A DNA stretch of 9,778 bases, taken from the NCBI GenBank assembly GCA_902772605.1, contig CACYBG010000337.1:1-9778 (forward strand), given 5' to 3'. The notes beneath the pieces were generated by a model, which made no database searches, was not told where the DNA came from, and saw only the letters and a program-made list of their open reading frames with translations. Each line of letters opens with the position of its first letter. Within the stretch, counting starts at the first letter, position 1. Positions 5,911-9,778 of this stretch are shown here, one piece after another. The DNA is from an uncultured Spirochaetaceae bacterium (GTDB lineage Bacteria; Spirochaetota; Spirochaetia; Treponematales; Treponemataceae). A program made the translations under genes and the position numbers.

Positions 5911-6573
5911 TTACTTCCAGACAACCACAAGATTCCTCTCATGGTCCTCCAGATACGGAACCTGAAGGGGAATCTTTTCATATTCGGGAATCTGAAATTT
6001 TACGCTTTCCATTTCGGCCTGGATTTTTTCCGCACGAGCCTTATAAGCAGCAATCGCACCGCCTTTCCTGCACATTCCGAGCAAAAGGGACGCAATCTTC
6101 CTGTCAAACGGATGAAAAGCCCTGAACACTTCCAGATCGAACGATTCCTTGGGTACAGAATCAGCCTGAAGACAGAGGATTTCCACGTTTTCAAGCCCCA
6201 TGTGCGAAACCGCATCGGTCAGGAAAATGCAGCGTCTTTCCATCCTTTCGACCAGGGTAAACTGTTCATCCGGAAATGCAACGGCAAGGGGCAGTCCGGG
6301 ACATCCGCCTCCGCTTCCTATGTCGCCTATATCCAGACGGGGCCTGTTGTTCGCTGACTTAATCCTTTCTATCATGGACTTGATGTGGGGAGCCGCCGCA
6401 AGAGTGTCCAAAACATGGTTTACGGCAAGTTCATCCGCAGAATCAGCCTTCATGAGGTTGTAGGTCTTGTTGCATTCAAGGACGTCGTTTATGTAAACCT
6501 GAAGCCTGTCCTTCTGTTCCGCCGAAAAATCAAGGCCGAGCTTTTCCAGACCCCTTTCAAGTTTTTCAATCAT
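5911..6573 (-). CDS. rsmG: 16S rRNA (guanine-527-N7)-methyltransferase
   Basis: RsmG (GidB) uses S-adenosylmethionine to methylate N7 of G527 in 16S rRNA. In other bacteria, loss gives low-level streptomycin resistance. The 220 residues contain the helical N-terminal part with YNL (38-40) and NHVLDTL (52-58). The S-adenosylmethionine loop is DIGSGGGCPGLPLAV (84-98; family form DIGSGAGFPG). VFRAF lies at 149-153, and the end reads ERNLVVVWK. The Gly91 position usually taken by Phe is Cys, a small change. The start overlaps the stop of the upstream secreted-protein gene as ATGA, and no Shine-Dalgarno sequence precedes it, so translation probably depends on coupling. It is the last gene of the rsmE operon. 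It is not next to mnmG, its common neighbour in many bacteria, at least on the downstream side. Confidence 0.94.
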   Translation of the reverse strand: MIEKLERGLEKLGLDFSAEQKDRLQVYINDVLECNKTYNLMKADSADELAVNHVLDTLAAAPHIKSMIERIKSANNRPRLDIGDIGSGGGCPGLPLAVAFPDEQFTLVERMERRCIFLTDAVSHMGLENVEILCLQADSVPKESFDLEVFRAFHPFDRKIASLLLGMCRKGGAIAAYKARAEKIQAEMESVKFQIPEYEKIPLQVPYLEDHERNLVVVWK

Positions 6574-7439
6574 TTTGATGACGTTCCCAAATCAATAAGG
6601 AGTTCAAGCTTCCAGTCAGGATCACTTGTACGCATGGTCACAAGGTTTCCGGTACGGCTTGCCTGCATGTCGCTTCTCTGACTCATCTGATAGAGGAATG
6701 AATTTTCGTTCAGGTAATCCTGGGTTACGACCGTCGCCGCGCTGTAGGATTTCATCCCGTTTGCCCCGGAATCAGCCTTGAAGAGCACATGGAAAGTTTC
6801 AAGCCTTGTTTTTCCATCGCTCTGATAGCGTCTGTCTCCCGTTATGAGGAAAGTTCCGTCATCCTGCACGTCCGATATGAAAAGGGTTCGGCATGTCCTA
6901 AGTACGTCATATCCATTTACCTTGAAGCGGAGGAGCCTTGAAGAACTTACACGGGACGTTCCCGTATTTGAAACCGTAACGGCCACATTCGACTGCTGAT
7001 TCTTCATGTCTTCCATTTCAGAAAGCACCTGACGCAAAAGCTCGTTCGTCTCAGATTCGTCCTTTTTTACGGAAGATTCCTTATGCTGACTTTCCAGTAC
7101 GCTTTCAAGGACTCCGTTTACGTTCAGCACCTGGATTTCATTTGCAGTCAGGGACGGCAAAAGTTCATCTATGGTTTTGGAGGCATCATCCTTCAATTTC
7201 TTTTCTTCGGTTGCAACGGCAGCAGCGACATCGTTTTTCTTCGCAGACTGATTCTGGGTACCGCCCTTTACGCCCGGCCTGTAATAACCGCCTCCAATCA
7301 CGGGAGCATCAATGGTAGGCATTGAAGGGGAAGAAATTGAACCGAAAGTTGAAGAAGAAACGGTCTGGGCAAACACATGCACTCCGGCCAAAGCAAAAGA
7401 CAGTGCCAAAATTTTCTTTGCAAGTTTAGAGATTTTCAA
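6570..7439 (-). CDS. Secreted protein of unknown function, conserved operon position between metallopeptidase-like gene and rsmG
   Basis: I do not recognise a family. With the TTG start at 7439 the product has 289 residues and begins with a signal peptide, MKISKLAKKILALSFALAGV, followed by HVFA and a likely cut after A24. After it come a Ser/Thr/Pro/Gly-rich stretch (25-68) and a charged, helix-prone region (about 75-150, with LPSLTANEIQVLNV at 94-107). The C-terminal domain (about 165-289) looks beta-rich and has FKVNGYDVLRTCRTLFISDV, DGTFLITGDRRY and DPDWKLELLIDLG. There is one cysteine in the mature part (C183) and no lipobox, so it is probably periplasmic. The TTG start is chosen because GGAGGAAA lies 6 nt upstream, and this gives a better signal peptide than the ATG at 7454. 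It overlaps the upstream gene by 14 nt and rsmG by 4 nt, so the three are likely translated together. Confidence 0.8.
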   Translation of the reverse strand: MKISKLAKKILALSFALAGVHVFAQTVSSSTFGSISSPSMPTIDAPVIGGGYYRPGVKGGTQNQSAKKNDVAAAVATEEKKLKDDASKTIDELLPSLTANEIQVLNVNGVLESVLESQHKESSVKKDESETNELLRQVLSEMEDMKNQQSNVAVTVSNTGTSRVSSSRLLRFKVNGYDVLRTCRTLFISDVQDDGTFLITGDRRYQSDGKTRLETFHVLFKADSGANGMKSYSAATVVTQDYLNENSFLYQMSQRSDMQASRTGNLVTMRTSDPDWKLELLIDLGTSSK

Positions 7440-8235
7440 GGCTTTCCTCCACATATTCCAATCTTGTTTTAAGTTCCGCGATGGTTTTTGTCAAGCGGTC
7501 ACGCTCCTTTTCAAGCTTTGTCCTGGGATCGACGGACTTCGCCTTTTTCTTCATCATGGCGATTACTGATTCAGGACTCTTTCCGTTTTTCAGGGCATCG
7601 GTGACCTTGGCGCGTTCATCAGGCTTTTTCATCGACGCCATAATCTTCATGTTTTCAAATCCGAGTTCTGCAGCATCGTCATTCAGTGCACCGACAGCAG
7701 CAACCGTTCTGGCCGTATTTCTTGGAAGCTGAAGTACACGGTCCAGATAATCTTCGTACCGGATTGAATTTTCTTCACAGAGACTGTGGGCCTTTGCCAG
7801 CTTGCGACCGAATTCCAGCATCAGCTTGCCGTTGGGGACTATGTAAAGTTCCTTTATCTCTTTCGTCAGGGATTCGAGTTCAGGAACCCCGGAAAGATCC
7901 ATGGCATAATATCCCTTCTGTTCGGCAATCTCCAAAAGACCGTGGAATTTCGCCCAGAACGCATTGGTGTGGACCCGCCCCTTGTAATGAGGATCCTTAC
8001 CGCCGTTTGCAGCAATCTCCTCCTCATTCATCAGGTGATGGGTATACTCGTGAACGGCAGTATAAACCAGCTGATTGTCAGTCTTGAAATTTTTGTTGTG
8101 AAGCAGGATTTCACGGGTCTCAGGCTTGTACAGTCCGTTGACCTTCTTGCTTTCCTTTCCCGTCATGGTTACGGTAAATTCCAGAGATGTATCCGCTATG
8201 TCCAGCAGGATGTCCTTTACCTTTTCGTTGTCCAT
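7426..8235 (-). CDS. HExxH zinc-metallopeptidase-like protein with helical C-terminal region
   Basis: The 269-residue product has a zinc-peptidase signature: HEYTHH at 62-67 (H62, E63, H66) preceded by DNQLVYTAV. A probable third ligand, H89 in RVHTNAFWAKF, follows. The H...FW pattern after the HExxH recalls YgjP/SprT-like and IrrE-like peptidases, but I cannot place it in one family. A pattern of small helices follows (about 155-231), with SMKKPDERAKV and NGKSPESVIAMMKK. This part faintly resembles the segment after the DNA-binding domain of ParB proteins. The last 30 residues (about 238-269, from TKLEKERDRL) look like a coiled coil. No signal peptide is seen, so it is probably cytosolic. 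The ATG at 8235 is preferred over 8292, which would overlap rsmE by 23 nt. The upstream site (AAGAAG) is weak. It starts 34 nt after rsmE and overlaps the next gene by 14 nt. Substrate unknown. Confidence 0.8.
   Translation of the reverse strand: MDNEKVKDILLDIADTSLEFTVTMTGKESKKVNGLYKPETREILLHNKNFKTDNQLVYTAVHEYTHHLMNEEEIAANGGKDPHYKGRVHTNAFWAKFHGLLEIAEQKGYYAMDLSGVPELESLTKEIKELYIVPNGKLMLEFGRKLAKAHSLCEENSIRYEDYLDRVLQLPRNTARTVAAVGALNDDAAELGFENMKIMASMKKPDERAKVTDALKNGKSPESVIAMMKKKAKSVDPRTKLEKERDRLTKTIAELKTRLEYVEESLENL
7443..7450 (-). promoter_or_regulatory. Ribosome binding site favouring a TTG start
   Basis: GGAGGAAA on the minus strand (GGAGG at 7450-7446) is 6 nt from the TTG at 7439. The in-frame ATG at 7454 lies upstream of this site and has no site of its own. 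The site lies within the coding end of the metallopeptidase-like gene. Confidence 0.7.
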
Positions 8236-8269
8236 AATCTTCTTACAGTTCCCCCACTTATATGCCCGG

Positions 8270-9055
8270 TCAATCCAAAACGCCCATGGCACCCAAAATC
8301 AGACTGGCAGCCACGGTCGAAGCAGTTTCGGTCCTAAGCACACGTTTTCCCATACCCAGACGAATAAAACCGCTGCCTTCCAGAAGCCGACGTTCAGAAT
8401 CTGTCCACCCACGTTCTGCACCGATTGCGGCAACCGTTACGGAATCTTTCGAAGGAGGATTTTCCATCAGCTCGCTCCAAAGGTTTCCGGCAGGATTTAT
8501 ATTGTCCAAGGCATATCCCTTGAAAGATTCAAAAGACTTTTTTATTTCGGAAAGACAGTCATCCAGGGAACCGTGAATGAAGAGTTCCGGAACATGAGTC
8601 CCGGCAGCCTGTTCGGTCCCTTCCAAAAGCATCTGGAAACCTGCATCTGTCGTAGCAAGTTCCGATTTCAGATAGGATTTTTCACCCAGTTCCGTAGAGC
8701 ACAGATGAATCTGGCTGACTCCAAGCCCCGCCATATCGCGAAGCAGACGCTTGAGTTGAATCGGACGAGGAAAACCAATGACCATAATCAGCGGATAAAG
8801 CGGTTTACCGTCAGTCTTCGGCTCAAAAGAAAAAGTCATGGAGCCTTCCATAAAAGACTTGCGCCCGTCACTTGATTTTGCCTCATGAACATCCAGACTT
8901 TTTATCGTTGCAATCCCGGCCATTCCTCCAATTATTCCGGCAGAAAAACTGTCGCCTTCCTTTTTATGGAGAATCTTGATTATGTGTTCAGCCCTGGAAT
9001 CCCGAATGTTCAAGGGGCGGCCCAACTCATCCTGATGAAAAAGACAGATATTCAT
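8270..9055 (-). CDS. rsmE: 16S rRNA (uracil-1498-N3)-methyltransferase
   Basis: RsmE is a SPOUT methyltransferase that adds a methyl group to N3 of U1498 in the decoding region of 16S rRNA. The 261-residue product has the N-terminal PUA-like part (AEHIIKILHKKEGDSF, 22-37) and then the knotted domain. The latter begins at about 88 and has GFPRPIQLKRLLRDMAGLGV. The family marks EGTEQA (145-150), AIGAERGWTDSE (210-221) and LGMGKRVLRTETA (233-245) are present. Two usually constant spots differ: GPEGG reads GAERG, and the Arg after EQ-x-x is Gly152. The methyl-donor motif LRTETA is intact. The ATG at 9055 is chosen because the family starts at MNICLFH. A longer frame from 9115 would extend through the promoter. 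There is no Shine-Dalgarno site, and a perfect -10 box ends 7 nt upstream. It is the first gene of the four-gene operon. Confidence 0.9.
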   Translation of the reverse strand: MNICLFHQDELGRPLNIRDSRAEHIIKILHKKEGDSFSAGIIGGMAGIATIKSLDVHEAKSSDGRKSFMEGSMTFSFEPKTDGKPLYPLIMVIGFPRPIQLKRLLRDMAGLGVSQIHLCSTELGEKSYLKSELATTDAGFQMLLEGTEQAAGTHVPELFIHGSLDDCLSEIKKSFESFKGYALDNINPAGNLWSELMENPPSKDSVTVAAIGAERGWTDSERRLLEGSGFIRLGMGKRVLRTETASTVAASLILGAMGVLD

Positions 9056-9062
9056 TGCAGGA

Positions 9063-9091
9063 ATTATATCATAAAAATCAATAAATATGAA
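9063..9091 (-). promoter_or_regulatory. Extended -10 promoter of the rsmE operon, implying a leaderless rsmE
   Basis: On the minus strand, TGATATAAT (9071-9063) is a perfect extended -10 element. TTCATA (9091-9086) is a modest -35 at 17-bp spacing. The -10 ends 7 nt before the ATG, so the mRNA would begin at or within one base of the start codon. Confidence 0.7.
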
Positions 9092-9112
9092 GGGAATAAC
9101 ACCGAACGGACG

Positions 9113-9143
9113 CAAAAAAAATAGACCCCTGAAGCCAGAGGTC
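9113..9143 (-). terminator. Intrinsic terminator of the EF-hand gene
   Basis: On the minus strand, GACCTCTG (9143-9136) pairs with CAGGGGTC (9131-9124) around a GCTT tetraloop, with one G-U pair. It is followed by TATTTTTTTTG. It lies 24 nt after the stop codon and insulates the rsmE promoter just downstream. Confidence 0.9.
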
Positions 9144-9167
9144 CGTTAAAATGATTTTCAAAAGAAA

Positions 9168-9611
9168 TTATTTTTTTCCGCTTTCCTGACCTGATTTGAA
9201 ACCGGCGTTCCAAACCTGGGTAATTGCGGATGTAAGCGATGAAATGTCGAGTTTTCCACCCTGTACCGCAGAAACGATGGTCTGAAGTATGTCCTTCAAG
9301 TCGATTTTTCCGTCTCCGTTTACATCGGTAAATCCCAACGCACCTTTTGCAAAACCGTTTGTAAAGGTACTGGTAACGGCTCCCGTCAAAAGACTTGAAA
9401 TGCCGGAAAGGTCGAATCCACCGGATTTCGAATCGTCAGCCTTTTTTACGGCCTTTGATTTGGTTGCAGTTGTTTTTGCAGAACCGGATTTTGCGGCTGT
9501 CGTCTTTTTCGCTGTAGTTGTCGTTGTTTTTGACGCTGATTTAGCAGCACTCTTTGCAAGCTCGCCTCCGACGGCAGAAGCAAGTCCCTTCAAAATATCG
9601 TTGGTCGCCAT
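9168..9611 (-). CDS. Small Lys/Thr/Ala-rich protein with a single EF-hand loop
   Basis: The 147-residue product falls into three parts. Residues 1-20 form an amphipathic start (MATNDILKGLASAVGGELAK). Residues 21-64 are a low-complexity Lys/Thr/Ser/Ala stretch resembling histone H1-like tails (AKKTTAAKSGSAK, KSKAVKKADD). Residues 65-147 hold one canonical EF-hand loop, DVNGDGKIDLKD (D96, N98, D100, K102, D104, D107), with Asp rather than Glu at position 12. A hydrophobic helix (ILQTIVSAVQGG) and a Gly/Ser-rich end follow. A lone loop of this kind is also the building block of dockerins, but the second half of a dockerin pair is absent. No signal peptide is seen. The function is unknown. Nucleoid binding and calcium binding are both plausible, and neither is shown. 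AGGAG lies 5 nt before the ATG. It has its own promoter and terminator. Confidence 0.8.
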   Translation of the reverse strand: MATNDILKGLASAVGGELAKSAAKSASKTTTTTAKKTTAAKSGSAKTTATKSKAVKKADDSKSGGFDLSGISSLLTGAVTSTFTNGFAKGALGFTDVNGDGKIDLKDILQTIVSAVQGGKLDISSLTSAITQVWNAGFKSGQESGKK

Positions 9612-9626
9612 AAAAACTCCTATACG

Positions 9627-9657
9627 GAATTTCCAAAACCAAAGTTAAAGGAAATTC
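9627..9657 (-). other. Stem-loop in the leader of the EF-hand gene
   Basis: GAATTTCC (9657-9650 on the minus strand) and GGAAATTC (9634-9627) form a perfect 8-bp stem with a 15-nt loop. The stem ends about 6 nt upstream of the AGGAG ribosome site. No U-tract follows. The wider leader (about 9711 to 9612, near 100 nt) also has GGAAC and GTTCC pairing close to the transcription start. It may affect mRNA stability or translation. Confidence 0.4.
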
Positions 9658-9717
9658 TCAGCAAATTGAAATCAAGTCGATTGGACCCGGTTGATAACGG
9701 AACCATCGAACCGTTCC

Positions 9718-9745
9718 ATTATACCACAGATTTTCCATCTGACAA
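9718..9745 (-). promoter_or_regulatory. Promoter of the EF-hand gene
   Basis: On the minus strand, TTGTCA (9745-9740) and TATAAT (9723-9718) are separated by 16 bp, with TGG before the -10 making it an extended -10. The predicted start near 9711 gives a leader of about 100 nt. The sequence from 9746 to the window end shows no further gene. Confidence 0.8.
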
Positions 9746-9778
9746 AGAAATTCGAAATCAATCAGGATTTTTTCAGGA

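Noticed and set aside
8236..8292. Metallopeptidase-like start at 8292
   Set aside because: It would overlap rsmE by 23 nt and add residues that do not look conserved. The ATG at 8235 gives a normal spacing.
9056..9115. Longer RsmE N-terminus starting at 9115
   Set aside because: The extra 20 residues would be encoded by the promoter region, including the TATAAT box. The family begins at MNICLFH.
9168..9611. Dockerin or cellulosome component
   Set aside because: There is only one calcium loop, no signal peptide, and no cohesin or glycoside hydrolase gene in the window.

Overview
The window looks like chromosomal DNA from a spirochaete, most likely a Treponema of the gut or rumen type. This is inferred from the protein families (an STAS protein with a C-terminal zinc ribbon, divergent RsmE and TrmJ, a Lys/Thr/Ala-rich EF-hand protein) and from a moderate base composition. 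There is no rRNA or other marker, so the genus is a guess. I see no transposase, integrase, phage gene, CRISPR array, tRNA or rRNA. Coding is dense, and every gene except trmJ lies on the minus strand.

Layout from left to right. (1) The N-terminal part of an exported protein runs off the left edge (1-209). (2) A pyrimidine operon is read right to left as pyrB-pyrI-pyrC (3151 to 405). It has a near-consensus promoter, a leader of about 26 nt and an intrinsic terminator. PyrB and PyrI would form a class B, regulated aspartate carbamoyltransferase, and PyrC carries out the next step, so the operon covers steps 2 and 3 of UMP synthesis. (3) The non-coding block 3152-3579 holds the pyrB promoter, a decaying cluster of short repeats, a five-unit 23-bp tandem repeat and the terminator of the next gene. 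(4) A single-gene unit encodes an STAS (anti-anti-sigma-like) protein with a zinc ribbon, behind a leader of about 160 nt. (5) An SDR-family oxidoreductase (minus) and the tRNA methyltransferase gene trmJ (plus) diverge from a 46-bp gap. Both -10 boxes lie 6-7 nt from the start codons, suggesting leaderless transcripts. (6) A four-gene operon (9055 to 5911) runs rsmE, an HExxH metallopeptidase-like gene, a secreted protein of unknown function, and rsmG. The last two junctions overlap, and a bidirectional terminator shared with trmJ closes the operon. (7) A separate small gene encodes a protein with a Lys/Thr/Ala-rich N-half and one EF-hand loop, with its own promoter, structured leader and terminator.

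Three RNA methyltransferases (TrmJ on tRNA, RsmE and RsmG on 16S rRNA) lie within 4 kb. The most interesting parts are the two uncharacterised genes placed between rsmE and rsmG, the three apparently leaderless starts, and the 23-bp repeat array in the pyrB upstream spacer. I did not find a clear new defence or mobile system.
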